A DNA stretch of 64,000 nucleotides from Pollenia angustigena (taxonomy: Eukaryota; Arthropoda; Insecta; Diptera; Polleniidae). The notes below the pieces were generated by a model. That model was not told where the DNA came from, made no database searches, and worked only from the letters and a program-made list of their open reading frames with translations. The DNA lies in NCBI GenBank assembly GCA_930367215.1, contig OV884059.1:146938511-147002510 (forward strand), written 5' to 3'. Positions 46,704-59,412 of this stretch are shown here, in pieces. Made by a program: the position numbers and the translations under genes. The stretch's first letter is position 1; each line of letters opens with the position of its first letter.

Positions 46704-47902
46704 CAGGGTTGTCAGATTGATTTTGACCTTTTTCGCCAAATTCAATGTCAAAACTCGCCAAAATCCGCAAAGCCTTTATTTTCAAGTTTTTGGCAGTAAA
46801 ATACATATTTTTTAATTTATTAAAAATATTCTTTATAAATTCTAAAAAAATTAATTTGTTCCGTATCGCTAAAATACGCCAAAAATTCAAAATATATATA
46901 TATATATATATTTTGCTTAATTTTTATTTAGAAAAAAGTAAAAATAGCTAGTGAACACAAAAATGGTACGATGTTTACTACAAAAAAAGTTTTTTTGCGG
47001 CTAGTATTAAACAAATATTGGATATATTTACATTTTTATATATGTATGTAGTTGCAGTTTTATTATATATCTAAAACGCTTCACCGGCAAAGCTACCTAT
47101 TTGTCTTCTTTTTTGGAATACATTGTAAGGGTTTTTCATTTATTCAACGATGGTACAAAAGAAGTGCAACTTATAACTCGTAACAACGCGTCTAGAAGTT
47201 CGTATTGCATTCTACTTCAAAGGCGAGTTGTAGTGGAGTTCATAGTTTAAACACAGGCATTACTTATAATAATATAGAAAACATATAAAGAATAGTCAAA
47301 GTAAGTTGCTTGAAATTGTACGTACCTGCCGTTTCGTTGCAGCTTTAAAGTTTTGGCATAAACTTATTTATCTTTGCAATTAACCAACGCTAATTTTTTC
47401 ATTTGGGTTTCAAAAATGTCCAAAGGTATGTAAGAGTTCATTAAAATCTTTAAAATATCACTGACAACAACGTATTGTATCTGGGATAAAAAATTGCCAC
47501 ATACATATAATGAAAAAATGTTCATAGACTTTAAATATATATATGTTAATTTCTATTTATTGATTCTTTCAAGAGCACTTTTATATATGAAAAACTATTT
47601 TCTCGAAGATATTCATTATCTTCATCAGCCATTTGAACTTTCAAATACTGACCATACATATGAATGCCTCAAACTTCATACATAAAAATAATATAAGTAT
47701 AACAAAATTAATATTATTTCTCAGTATTGAATTTAACGATTTTCAGAACAAATGCATAGCTCATCAAAAATAGCTAACAAAATCGCCAACTTTTTTGTTA
47801 AATCGCCAAAAAATCGCCATGTCGCCAAATCAAAAATTAGGTCGCCAAACAAGTTTGAAAATCGCCACGTTTGGCGAGAAATCGCCACATCTGACAACCC
47901 TG
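46704..47902. mobile_element. hAT-type element (CAGGGTTGTCAGAT ends)
   Basis: A 1199-bp element with ends CAGGGTTGTCAGAT and ATCTGACAACCCTG. Perfect 8-bp duplications tttcaaac lie at 46696-46703 and 47903-47910. Both subterminal regions are studded with CGCCAAA/ATCGCCA words. No transposase recognised. Confidence 0.93.
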
Positions 47903-48420
47903 TTTCAAACAATTCGTTCAAAAAAAGAGTGACAAACAATACCGTTAAAATAAGTTTATTTTGCTAAAGCATAAATTTTCTCTTTTAATTATACAATTGA
48001 ATAAAAACGTAAAATAAAAATTTTTGGTTAAAAATAACCATTAAATTAACCAAAAAAATTTTTTGGTTAAAAATAACCATTATCGAAAAAAATGTATGAA
48101 AAAATTTGAAAGGTTTATTGTTGTCACCAAGTTTGTATATACATGTATGTATATATACATACATATGTACATTGTATATTGTTTAGGTATCAAACTCAAA
48201 TATACAATATTTTGTCTGTAGTAACCAAAAAAAATAAAAAAAATTTTACTATGGTTATTTTCAACCAAATTTTTTTTTTTTTTGTTTTTAAAATGGTTAT
48301 TTTCGACCAAAAAATTTTTAGGTCTATATTACGATTATTTATAACCAAAAAATATATCTCATTTCAATTGGTAAATATAACCAAAATAAAATATATTACT
48401 TGTTTATGGTTGATTATAAC

Positions 48421-49322
48421 CAGGGAAACCAGAAATATGCTCTAAAAACCCGTTTTTTGCGCATTAAATATGCAGTAAAAACTTAAAATTATGTCCCAAA
48501 AAATTTACTGCCTGTTCATCTATTTGCGAACGATGACTTCTATCGCTTGTAAAAGAAAAACAATATTTTATTATTTGTTTTTCCTTTAAATGTTAGTTAA
48601 GCGATCGAAGTCTTCGTTCGCAAATAGATGAAGAGGCAGTTAAAATTGATAATTTTAAAACAAAATATTCAACAATTTATTAACAGTTACATTTAATAAA
48701 AACAATCCTAAAATTATAATCGGTAAAGCCCAAACACCATAGTATTTACAAACGAATTTTTGAGATTTTTAGGCGAATTCTATCTAAATACCAACATAAT
48801 AAGATGGTTAACGGACACAAAGAGTCTTATTTGGAAAGGTGCTTTTATGGGAAATATGTAAAATTATAGACCGATTCGCACCATTTACATAGACTTCGTC
48901 CTTAGTACAATTAAAATTGATTTACCAAATTTGCTGCAATTATCTACAAGATAGCAACTTGTACTTTGCGCACAAGGTAAACATAAACAGATAACCAGCC
49001 AGACGGACGGATGGACATCTTTAGATCACTTTAAAAAGTGTTGGAGTGAAGCAACACGTTGGGTAACAGATATTTATTTAAAACTGAATTTCGCAAAAAA
49101 ATATGCTTAAAAAGACAAAATATGCGCTATAAACTTAAAAAAATGCTACAAAAAAGCTCAGTTAACTTAATTATGCAAAAAATGCTGCAAACAGTAAAAT
49201 ATGCAAAATATACACTTACAAATCGATGCCAAAATTCAGAAAAAGCTTTAAAACGGATAAATATATAGCCTTCATTGGTCGCAGCAGGAAAAACATGCAA
49301 TTGCATATTTATGGTTTCCCTG
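48421..49322. mobile_element. hAT-type element (CAGGGAAACCA ends), copy B
   Basis: The duplicate of 39251-40152, with the same attataac flanks. It arose by segmental duplication, not independent insertion. Confidence 0.9.
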
Positions 49323-49357
49323 ATTATAACCATTACGTAAATGTATCAGTAATAATT

Positions 49358-49734
49358 GAAGCACAGCCGCGAATAACGTTGTAAACGCCACATTTTGCAA
49401 AAACTGTTTTTTAGCGGATAACCGTTAACCTTACTCTCTTACACAGTTTAAACATCAAATCACCAAAAATTAATCACCTTAACGTCTTCAAAATGTCCAG
49501 TCAGCCAGTTGAAGAACGTTGTAAGTTACTATTTAAATGATGTAACCGAAATGGTCCTGCAGTGCGGAATAATGTTTTAAAAGCCTTTTGCATAAAAGTT
49601 TTTATTATCATTATTTTTAATAATAGAAAAAAACGTTTTTTAAAACAAGTAATCCTGCCTGTCAAAAAACGTTTTTTTGCTCTCCTGAAAAATTATGATT
49701 TTGTAACTTAAAACGTTATTCGCGGTTGTGCTTC
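49358..49734. mobile_element. GAAGCACAGCC MITE, copy B
   Basis: The duplicate of 40188-40564 with the same AATT flanks, copied with the surrounding segment. Confidence 0.85.
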
Positions 49735-50697
49735 AATTGTTAAATCTGATTTTTTTTATCGTTTATCTTATAACTGTTACGTTCCTGATTTAAATACATT
49801 TACTTTTAACAATTGCTTATTCTTGTTGTTTGCATTTAAGCCCATTGCACACATACATATGTAAACTCAGGCTTTACTAGTACTATTTGCTCTCTTAAAT
49901 AGTATTTTCCATCACAATAGATCTCTTGCCACCTTGTTGGTATTGTATTTCTTTAGTTTACGCGCAAATTTAGTACGGTTCGGTTGTATTGTGATAGTAG
50001 TTCATTAAAATCAATAAAAAATTGGTAAAAAGAATTAAATTTCAAAATATTTTTGCATTAAACTGTTAAGAAATGTATATTTAATATGTTTGTGTTAAAA
50101 AAATTTTGAAAATGCTTTGTAAAAGTAGAGAAAAAAGTGTTCAAAGTTTGGTACAATTGTAAATTCATGCCGGTCGGTCGTTGAATTTCTTCTATCCCAC
50201 CATTCGTTTTGTTATGATGCTTTTGCATTGTGTGGGGAAAGCAAGTGGAAATAAGAAAACATTGCTAAAAATTAAAGGAAGATGGCAGTGCAAGCCACAA
50301 TAAAAGCTTTATACATAATTTGTGCTTGAAAAAAGCTTATTAGATTTTTAAATAAAAAAAGCGTTTAAATTAAACAAAAAATATTAAAGTTGTTTTGATT
50401 AAACATAGAAAAAAAGGAAATGTTATTTAAAATTTAATTAAATCGTGTTTATATTAAATGCTACTCAGTAGCCCGTTTCTTTTTTCTCACATCGTAAAAC
50501 TTTTCGCATGAAACGTGTGAATTGCAACAAAAATAGTGTGAAATGATACAAAAAATGGTTTTTCTCACACAAGTGTTTCTGTATCTTTTTTTTGCGAGAA
50601 TTATCTGTAATTTAAATAATTTTCCAGCAATTATTGGAAGGATGCGAAAAAAAGTGTTTCTATAACAATATTTTGCGAAAAGTTTCTTTCAACAACT

Positions 50698-51080
50698 GAA
50701 GCACAGCCGCGAATAACGTTTTAAGTTACAAAATAATAATTTTTCAAGAGAGCAAAAAAACGTTTTTTGACAGGCAGCATTTTTTGTTTAAAAAAATTTT
50801 TTTTCTATTATTAAAAATAATGATAATAAAAACTTTAATGCAAAACGCTTTTAAAACATTATTCCGCACTGCAAAACCATTTCGGTTTCATCATTTTGTT
50901 AGTAACTTGCAATGTTCTTAAACTGGCTGACACTTTGTACGCCATTTTGAAGGCGTTAAGGTGCATAGTTTTGGTTGATTTGATGTTTAATCTGTGTAAG
51001 AGAGTAAGATTAACGGTTATCTGCAAAAAAAAAGTTTTTGCAAAATGTGGCGTTTACAACGTTATTCGCGGCTGTGCTTC
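50698..51080. mobile_element. GAAGCACAGCC MITE, opposite orientation, AACT duplication
   Basis: A 383-bp element in the reverse orientation relative to 40188-40564, flanked by AACT at 50694-50697 and 51081-51084. This is an independent insertion that shows the same 4-bp AAYT target preference. Confidence 0.85.
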
Positions 51081-52222
51081 AACTGTCAAAATAAGTCACA
51101 TTTGAAATTGGTGGCGAGAAAAACAAAATGTAGATATTTTGAATTTAAAATATGTTTATATACAATTTTTTTTAATAAATAAAAAAATAGAAGGAATATA
51201 AATGATGAATGCATAATTTATATGATGAAAATAAACAAAAAACAATTGTTATATTTTGTTATTTTAAATTTTTTTAAGCCTTTCCTTGTTTTGGTTTTAA
51301 TCAGTGCTGCCAGATAAATTTGTGGCAAAATCGTCAATTTCCTGAGAAAAAAAAAATAAAAAATATCGTCTTTTTTGTTTTAAAAATCGTGCAATAGATT
51401 ATTTGGATATTTGTGTGTTTTAATAAATTACATACACTAAAGATACCATTTTGCCACCTTGTTGGTATTGTATTTCTTTAGTTTACGCGCAAATTTAGTA
51501 CGGTTCGGTTGTATTGTGATAGTAGTTCATTAAAATCAATAAAAAATTGGTAAAAAGAATTAAATTTCAAAATATTTTTGCATTAAACTGTTAAGAAATG
51601 TATATTTAATATGTTTGTGTTAAAAAAATTTTGAAAATGCTTTGTAAAAGTAGAGAAAAAAGTGTTCAAAGTTTGGTACAATTGTAAATTCATGCCGGTC
51701 GGTCGTTGAATTTCTTCTATCCCACCATTCGTTTTGTTATGATGCTTTTGCATTGTGTGGGGAAAGCAAGTGGAAATAAGAAAACATTGCTAAAAATTAA
51801 AGGAAGATGGCAGTGCAAGCCACAATAAAAGCTTTATACATAATTTGTGCTTGAAAAAAGCTTATTAGATTTTTAAATAAAAAAAGCGTTTAAATTAAAC
51901 AAAAAATATTAAAGTTGTTTTGATTAAACATAGAAAAAAAGGAAATGTTATTTAAAATTTAATTAAATCGTGTTTATATTAAATGCTACTCAGTAGCCCG
52001 TTTCTTTTTTCTCACATCGTAAAACTTTTCGCATGAAACGTGTGAATTGCAACAAAAATAGTGTGAAATGATACAAAAAATGGTTTTTCTCACACAAGTG
52101 TTTCTGTATCTTTTTTTTGCGAGAATTATCTGTAATTTAAATAATTTTCCAGCAATTATTGGAAGGATGCGAAAAAAAGTGTTTCTATAACAATATTTTG
52201 CGAAAAGTTTCTTTCAACAACT

Positions 52223-52605
52223 GAAGCACAGCCGCGAATAACGTTTTAAGTTACAAAATAATAATTTTTCAAGAGAGCAAAAAAACGTTTTTTGACAGGC
52301 AGCATTTTTTGTTTAAAAAAATTTTTTTTCTATTATTAAAAATAATGATAATAAAAACTTTAATGCAAAACGCTTTTAAAACATTATTCCGCACTGCAAA
52401 ACCATTTCGGTTTCATCATTTTGTTAGTAACTTGCAATGTTCTTAAACTGGCTGACACTTTGTACGCCATTTTGAAGGCGTTAAGGTGCATAGTTTTGGT
52501 TGATTTGATGTTTAATCTGTGTAAGAGAGTAAGATTAACGGTTATCTGCAAAAAAAAAGTTTTTGCAAAATGTGGCGTTTACAACGTTATTCGCGGCTGT
52601 GCTTC
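52223..52605. mobile_element. GAAGCACAGCC MITE, tandem copy
   Basis: The exact copy of 50698-51080 in the second 1525-bp tandem unit. Confidence 0.85.
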
Positions 52606-52975
52606 AACTGTCAAAATAAGTCACATTTGAAATTGGTGGCGAGAAAAACAAAATGTAGATATTTTGAATTTAAAATATGTTTATATACAATTTTTTTTAA
52701 TAAATAAAAAAATAGAAGGAATATAAATGATGAATGCATAATTTATATGATGAAAATAAACAAAAAACAATTGTTATATTTTGTTATTTTAAATTTTTTT
52801 AAGCCTTTCCTTGTTTTGGTTTTAATCAGTGCTGCCAGATAAATTTGTGGCAAAATCGTCAATTTCCTGAGAAAAAAAAAATAAAAAATATCGTCTTTTT
52901 TGTTTTAAAAATCGTGCAATAGATTATTTGGATATTTGTGTGTTTTAATAAATTACATACACTAAAGATACCATT

Positions 52976-54290
52976 TTGCTACTAAAACCACGAAAATTCG
53001 AAAATCGCTTACCTCCGGAAACTGTAATGACCATTTTCTCCTTCCAATTTCACTTAAAATAATTTGTTGTTTTTACTTTTATAATATTAACAGAGGCTTT
53101 AAATTTTAAGGAAAAACTCTGCTTCAAAAATAGTTTAAGAGATATTCAGTTTTATGTGTCTCCTGAAACTTTGTATTTTTGTACCTGCCCAATAAGCAAT
53201 TCTTCTGGAATTTAAGTATAAATCAAGTGAAAATCCATTCCTGTTTTCCAATTTCATGCTTTGAAACACACTTTAATTACACTGTAATTCAATAGCTTAT
53301 TCCAGCAAAATGGATATAGAAAATCCAGTCGAACATAACAATGTAAATACGGTATAATTTAAGCGTTGAATTACAGTAAAATTCCTGTCGCAACCACATA
53401 ATAATTAATCTTGGCTTTAAGTATTAAAAGCGAATATAAATCAAACCTATAATATGAATATAAAAATGTTATATAGCTCCTTTGTAAACTCGAATTTTAC
53501 AGAGTTTAGGGTTTTGGTAAATTTATTATTTTTTCTGCGATTAATTCATAAAAAAAAAAGATTTCTTCTGATTCTGATTGAAAGCAATTTGCTTTATCAA
53601 ATTCACTAGGGTAAGTCAGTGCATAAAACTAGCTTCTTTCTTACAGCCGTACATAAACAAAGTCGGCTAGCGTTTTCTAGTTGTTAAAAACTGTCATGCA
53701 CATACAATTTGTATCAAGCATCCCTAAATAGCGTGGCGTCAACGCTTTGCAAAATCCGATTTTGACAGCGAGTTTAATAATGAACTTGGCCGCTATTGTT
53801 TATAAATAATGGCAATTTAGCTATTTTGTGGTCAATCTAGCGGTTTTATCAACATCTATTATGTGGGTTTTACTAAACAAGAATGTGTACACTACTGTTC
53901 GTGACCCAACGTTGATGCTCTTGTTTAGGTATGACATTTCAGCGTAAAAGCTAAGCGGATGAAAAAGTCCTGCATTCCGCTCTTATTTCGGTATGGCTGG
54001 TAGTGCATAACCAATTAAATCTTTTTCGGACGTTTTGTCTTCCATTTTTAATCATGAAGTTCCAGACACTTTTAGTGGCTATGGTGACTTAAACATAAAT
54101 AAATACTTTCCTTGGAATAACCTCAAAGAAACAAAAATTTAAAACTTAAATATTTATTTCTATATGAAGTGAATTAATTTTTAAAAATATTAATCAACTA
54201 CTTTTTAACATCTTATTATATAAATAAATTATAATAATACAATTTTTTTTTCACAACTATTTAACTTAGAATTAATTTTAAAAATATTTG
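52976..54290. other. Spacer with one interspersed repeat (53642-53965)
   Basis: The reverse-complement match of 11919-12243 lies at 53642-53965 (TTTACTAAACAAGAATG, GGCCGCTATTG). Otherwise AT-rich and no gene seen. Confidence 0.5.
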
Positions 54291-54296
54291 TTTATT
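54291..54296 (-). other. Candidate polyadenylation signal of the GH31 gene
   Basis: TTTATT on the + strand (AATAAA on the coding strand) 20 nt beyond the GH31 stop. Another lies at 54153-54158. Confidence 0.5.
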
Positions 54297-54315
54297 TTTT
54301 TGTGTATCACAACAT

Positions 54316-56947
54316 CTAAAATCTAGTATTATCGGGCATTTTTATAAAATATGCAATTTTCTCTTTAGCAACTTTATAATTATGAATCCAACGGCTGCCT
54401 TTGCGCAATGAACCATCGATACCATCTTTCCACACTCCCTGTGGAAGATAAACTGAAAATAAAACAATGTTATTCATTTCGTATTTAAAATACATTCTTT
54501 AAAGAGTTATTTAAGGCTTACCTTCTCTTTCTTCACTATCCTGCTCTAATATCGGAGCCACGATCAATTCTTCTCCCACCGAGAATTCATCGTAAATACT
54601 TAAACATGCCGGATCGTGGGGATCCAACATCCACAAAGGTCGCACCAAAGGTAGACCTTCATTCATGGACTCACTCAGATATTTTAATAATAAAGGTATA
54701 ACATGTTTTTGTCGTATTGTTGTCAGTTCTTTGGCAATTTCAGTAATATAATCGCTTTTATATTCCGAGGGCAAATGATTGAATTGCATGGAAGGCATAA
54801 AGGTCATAAGCTGAAGCCAGCGTATGTACAAATCCATTTCGGGTAATGCAGGTTGTCCCAAGGAATAGAACGAAAGCATTTTGTTCATTGTTCTGTTCAA
54901 GCCATAATCGCCACCTATGGCTCCGGGTAGTACAAATGGATAACCAATAACTCCATAATTTAATACGGTGGACATTACCTCATTCAAACCAGCCCATGAT
55001 GAATTAATAGGTGGTGTACTTAGGAAAGCAGGAGGCTTAGGTACGGAACTGGCGGTAGAAACCCCGATAAAACCAATTGTTTCCAAGCCTTCGGTAAATA
55101 AGCGGGCGTACATATCGGGGTTATCTAAAGTTTGGCGGCATTGGTAGTAATGGGGCAAATTAAATCCTGTGCCCAAATCCAAATAAAAACTATCAACTTT
55201 ATACTCCTGTTTTAATTTTAATAATTTCTCCTTAAGCCACATAAGAGTAGCATTATTGGTTATATCTAAAACTCCGGCACTCGAACAGCTTTTATACCGT
55301 GTTAAGGCGGGTATACTTCTTTCCGAATGTCTTTCATAAATAAGCAGCTTCTTGCGCACTGTTTCTTTGAAATTATCACTATCGGTACTTATAAAGGGTT
55401 GTATGGTGAACACAATTTTAAATCCTCTTCTATGCAAAACATCAATTGTATCCTTTATAGTGGGGAATCTACTGGGGTCAACAGTAAAGTCTCCTATATA
55501 TTCTTGCCAAAATTCATTAATCAATATATGCCCCAAACGCATAAAACCCATGCCTATAACATCTTCCGAATAATTGTATATAGAGGTTTCGTTAAATGAA
55601 CCCACACTAGGTTGATAAGGAATTTGCCAAACAGGCTCCTCTAGTAGGGAATGTAAAATTTTCATATCGGCTTCTTTCAAGCCATCCCATAAGCTCTGTT
55701 GAGTCATTAACATATGCAACGATTTCATATCCTCTGTGGTACAAATTTTATAACTCAATTCCGGCAAATCGGTTAATTTATTGACGAATGTGTAATCATC
55801 ATTTTTGGCTCTTAAACAAAATTCATTCGTTGTGGTGTTCACCGCCACATGTAAAGGAGTCTTATCATCCACTTGTATTGCCACTCCAATAGAATTAATA
55901 AAATATCTTTTAACACCATTGCCAAACTGATGCAACTCTACATCACCACTGGAGAAAGGAGCAAAATCAAAATCATTTTCACTCAAAGACCAGCTCATAT
56001 TGCGCGTAATTCCTCCACCAAACCAAAGACCGTTATTACGTTTTAACTCATAACAATCGGTGGGATAGTGGACTTCATTTAAAGACTGCCAATTTAAGGT
56101 ATAACAGCGGAATACATCCATATCTTGAAAATTTAAATAGAGTCTGGCAACATCATGCCACTCCAAACATACACTGCCATCTGGTTTGTGTTTATCTTCA
56201 AGGCAGTGAAATGGCTGCGTATCCATGCCAATCGTTTTACCCAGTTGTCCGGAAATAACCTCTTCTTTGTCATGATTCAGAATTCTTAGAATACGATCTT
56301 TCGAATTAAATTTGATTTTATCGAAATAAGAGAATGTCAAGATTTTTCGCTGGTAACCAACGTAGGCAAAACCGATCTGAATGAAAGGAAAAAGAAATAA
56401 AAACAAGGTTATATAAAATATTTTACTATGTGTCCATATATTTACCAAAAATATCACCATAAAGAACATTAAAATCACAAAGATTTTTATTTTATAATCT
56501 TTAGTTTCGCGTTTCTTTTTGCGTATCATGTTGGGAAAAGCCTGTGTATGAATTTAAAGTAAATTAATTAATAAAAAATTATTTTCTTAATTTTTGAATA
56601 ATTGCACCTACTTGCATTTTTTCTCTCAACAAACTCGCCAAAGAATTAACACTCGTTATTGAGGCTTGATTACTGGCCACACTGTACGCATCAAAATCAC
56701 TTGCCAACATTTCTTGATCATTTAAACGCAGGGCCGGCAGAGGGGCTATCGATGCTCTTCGACGGCTACGAAAACGGTCTCTGAAAATAAGAAAACAAAA
56801 TATAAAGTCACTTTGGTAATAAATCTTATAAAATTGTTTTTTCGCAACATTATAACAACTGCTCCAACTATCAGTTGGAGGTTGTGAGGTAGCAAACCGT
56901 GCAATTCTAGAGGGTTCAAAAACTTGGTTATTTGTTGGCGATATCAT
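54316..56947 (-). CDS. GH31 family glycosidase, MYORG-like
   Basis: Membrane-anchored GH31 alpha-glycosidase-like protein, closest in pattern to myogenesis-regulating glycosidase (MYORG), a type II ER/Golgi enzyme in vertebrates. Exons (- strand): main exon 56541-54522, then 54452-54316 after a 69-nt GT-AG intron, joining in frame to VYLPQGVWKDGIDGS and ending at the stop 54316-54318. A 70-nt intron (56611-56542) precedes it, and the exon before (56780-56612) ends LASLLREKMQ. The far 5' end, placed at an ATG at 56947, is uncertain. Counting from the Met at 56529, two hydrophobic segments lie at about 13-33 and 37-57. Then come CYELKRNNGLWFGGG, the TIM-barrel start GFMRLGHILINEFW, and the nucleophile motif SFYLDLG (Asp 451). 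The acid/base motif, normally WxGDN, reads WAGLN (Leu 515). The barrel end is YPFVLPGAIGG. The Leu suggests lost or altered hydrolase activity. The neighbours are only repeats. Confidence 0.9.
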
Positions 56948-57659
56948 CTTGATTAATAATAGAATCCACCGATTTTTCCGTCATCAATTTGCTGGCTTTA
57001 ACTCAATTCGTTGATTTCAACATTTTTCGCGGCCAATGTAACACGCTCACTCAACCAAAAATTATTTGTGTAATTTTGAGCAATGAATGAGAAAATTCAC
57101 AGAGAAGTTAATGCAGACAGCCGAAATATTAAAAGGGAATTTGCCATTGCCAATGTTAAGTAATTGTTTTCTAGATTGAAAGTTATACTTAATTAAAATT
57201 TTTTGACGTGCTTCCACAAAAATTAAGATTCCAAACATGCGTTAAGTTCAACCGCCGGCATTGATTATAGAATAACTGCCGATAATCACCTGCGAGCGAA
57301 TCGTTGCCAAAATTAAGGAGTTAAAAAAAAGTTTTCCATTTCCACCGGTAGCGTCCATGACACAAAGAAACCAAGATAACGCATTCAGTTTTTAAAAATT
57401 AAATGTTTCTGCGCATCTACGTCACATTAGCGTACAGCCAAAATATAAAAATACAAGCAAACAAACATGTGTATAATATGCTGATGTGACGTCATATTAA
57501 ACAGTTGAAAAAATATTTTTAAATCTCATAAAAAAGATAAATTTTTGGTTTTCTAAATTTTTCAATATAAAGAAATTTTTTTTTACAAATAACCAAATAC
57601 CAAAGTTATTTATATCAAGCTGCTACTGCTTCCAAGATATACATAAATTTATATTGTGA
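56948..57659. other. Upstream region of the GH31 gene
   Basis: On the - strand, a short ATG-led stretch from about 57359 down (MDATGGNGKLFFNS...) ends at a donor-like CAG|GTGATT at about 57293. It could be a non-coding or alternative first exon, but its phase does not fit the next exon. No TATA box or initiator can be assigned. Confidence 0.3.
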
Positions 57660-58026
57660 CACACCTACTTCTCTAAACCAGCCCACTTTTTGACAGATGT
57701 TTTGTATAAATAACTAAAGTATTTGTTCAAAATGTGAAAACTTTTACTGTAACTGTTCTCCAGATATACTGTTATTTAAATTGTCTTTGCATGGGAAGTA
57801 CCACGCCCACTTTTTCAATTAAACCCAGTTGTTTATAGATGTTGTGTATTGTTAACAAATTTATTTGTTTCGAACTTGAAAACTTTTACTGTAACCGTTC
57901 TCTACTATTTCAATTAAGGCTAGTGTTAGACAGATGTTGTGTCTTCATAAGCATGATATTTGTACCAAATTTGGAAACTTTTACTCTAACCTCTTTCCGG
58001 ATAGTCGTTTCGTTAAAATACATATA
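57660..58026 (+). repeat. Short tandem repeat of about 110-140-bp units (CCCACTTTTT type)
   Basis: Three diverged units share CCCACTTTTT, a GATGTTNTGT word and GAAAACTTTTACTGTAAC. No gene. Confidence 0.6.
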
Positions 58027-58028
58027 TA

Positions 58029-58541
58029 CAGTAGAATCCCGATAATTCGTAATTGCAAGGGACCGGCCATTTCTTACGAATTATACAGGTTTTCGATTTA
58101 GCGGGATTTCGATTTACCGGGGCTTAAATAAAATTAATACGAATCAACGGGTTTTTCAATTTATTTACTAAAACAATAAAAAACACATAAAAGACAATTG
58201 TTAAAAATAAAATATATAAAAATTATTCATGTAAAAAACCGAACTTAAGAAAATAAACACACGACAAGCAAAATCCCACGCAAAAAAAAGCGGTAAACAA
58301 AAAATCATTCTTTCCATGTTTCTGTTGTTTTTATTACGAATTATAAGTGGTAGTTATCAAACAATTACGATTTATAAGAGGTAAAGACGATTTTCTTTGA
58401 AAAAAAAATTACGAATTATCGAGGAGACCAAAATTTATGGAAATTTTACGAATATACGAGATTTTTTCAAGGGAACGACAGTTTATTACGAATTATCGGG
58501 AATTACGATTTAGCGGGGTACGAATTATCGGGATTTGACTG
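58029..58541. mobile_element. TA-flanked MITE (CAGT...CCCGATAATTCGTAA ends, pogo-like)
   Basis: A 513-bp element with TA at 58027-58028 and 58542-58543. Ends CAGTAGAATCCCGATAATTC and GAATTATCGGGATTTGACTG are inverted, and ACGAATTATC words recur inside. The CAGT start and TA target suggest a pogo/Tigger-type origin. Confidence 0.8.
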
Positions 58542-58568
58542 TATAACGAAAATTTATCGAATATTGGT

Positions 58569-58802
58569 ATTTCCACAGAAATGTCTACTTTTTGTCACGT
58601 AACGTCACCAACCATTTTTAATCGTTTCTCAAAGAATAATGAAAATATTATTTACTTTTTTTGCATTTGGGTGTAGAGCGCAACTAGGTTTTCATTTAGT
58701 GAAAGAGAGGAAAAATTTGAACAACGTGGTTCTAAAATACAAGAATAATTGCTAGGTGACGTGACGTGACAAAAAGAGAGATTTTCTGTGGAAGTGCCCA
58801 TA
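58569..58802 (+). repeat. GTCTACTTTTTGTCACGTAAC repeat, copy 2
   Basis: Collinear with 14357-14575. Here both ends are clear: TTCCACAGAAATGTCTACTT at the left and AGATTTTCTGTGGAA at the right. MITE-like. Confidence 0.65.
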
Positions 58803-59034
58803 TGCTATTCAGTAAAATTTTTAACGATATTCGCTGTCGATTAAAATCAGCTGTTTACTTAAACAGTTTTTTTTTCGTTATTTTAGCGACAATAATTGAA
58901 TCGTTTATTTCAGAAACCCGTCAAGAGTGCCTATATGAAATGAGAGTTGACGGGTTTCTGAAATAAACGGTTCAATTTACGTTGTGCTTGTTTAATCGGT
59001 AAAGTTATTTTTGAAATGGCTGAGGCCCGACTTT

Positions 59035-59412
59035 TTGCATACACACATTCATAGTACTTAATATACCTATATTATATACAAAATTCTTAATTTAAAATTT
59101 ACAAAAAAAAAAATGAGCAAATTATGAACAAAAAACAAATTTCTAAATAAAAATTTTACAAAAAAATATAAAAACCGCAATCTAAGCACTATTTCATTTG
59201 TTTTTTTTTATTTTCTTTTGTGCTTTTCGATTATTTTGACATTTTGTAGACAGAGTTGTCACATGATATTAAATTAAATGAATACAAAAATACAGCTGTA
59301 TACTATCGTTAAAAAGAAATTACAGATACACACTATCGTTACTGCAAGCGAATATATATAAGTATTATCGATTACGATTGCCGTTTCGTTAATAGTTAGT
59401 AAATCGCATCGT
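59035..59412 (+). repeat. Interspersed repeat B, uninterrupted copy
   Basis: Collinear with the two flanks of the mini-me-like element at 28549-29989 (GGCCCGACTTTT, GAGCAAATTATGAACAAAAA, ACTATCGTTACTG). Confidence 0.65.

Larger units (their letters stand above)
48011..50467 (+). repeat. Segmental duplication, copy B
   Basis: Matches 38822-42525 without the hAT insertion. It includes its own copies of the 902-bp hAT element and of the GAAGCACAGCC MITE. Its right part is shared with the 1525-bp tandem repeat that begins at 49926. Confidence 0.9.
49926..52975 (+). repeat. Tandem duplication, two units of 1525 bp
   Basis: Unit 1 is 49926-51450 and unit 2 is 51451-52975. Every segment I compared is identical, including a 69-codon frame at 50896-51105 and 52421-52630. 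This is either a very recent tandem duplication or an assembly duplication. Confidence 0.9.

Noticed and set aside
57293..57359. ATG-led stretch with a CAG|GTGATT donor upstream of the GH31 gene
   Set aside because: Joining it to the next exon gives an immediate stop in the required phase; it is left only as a possible untranslated or alternative exon.
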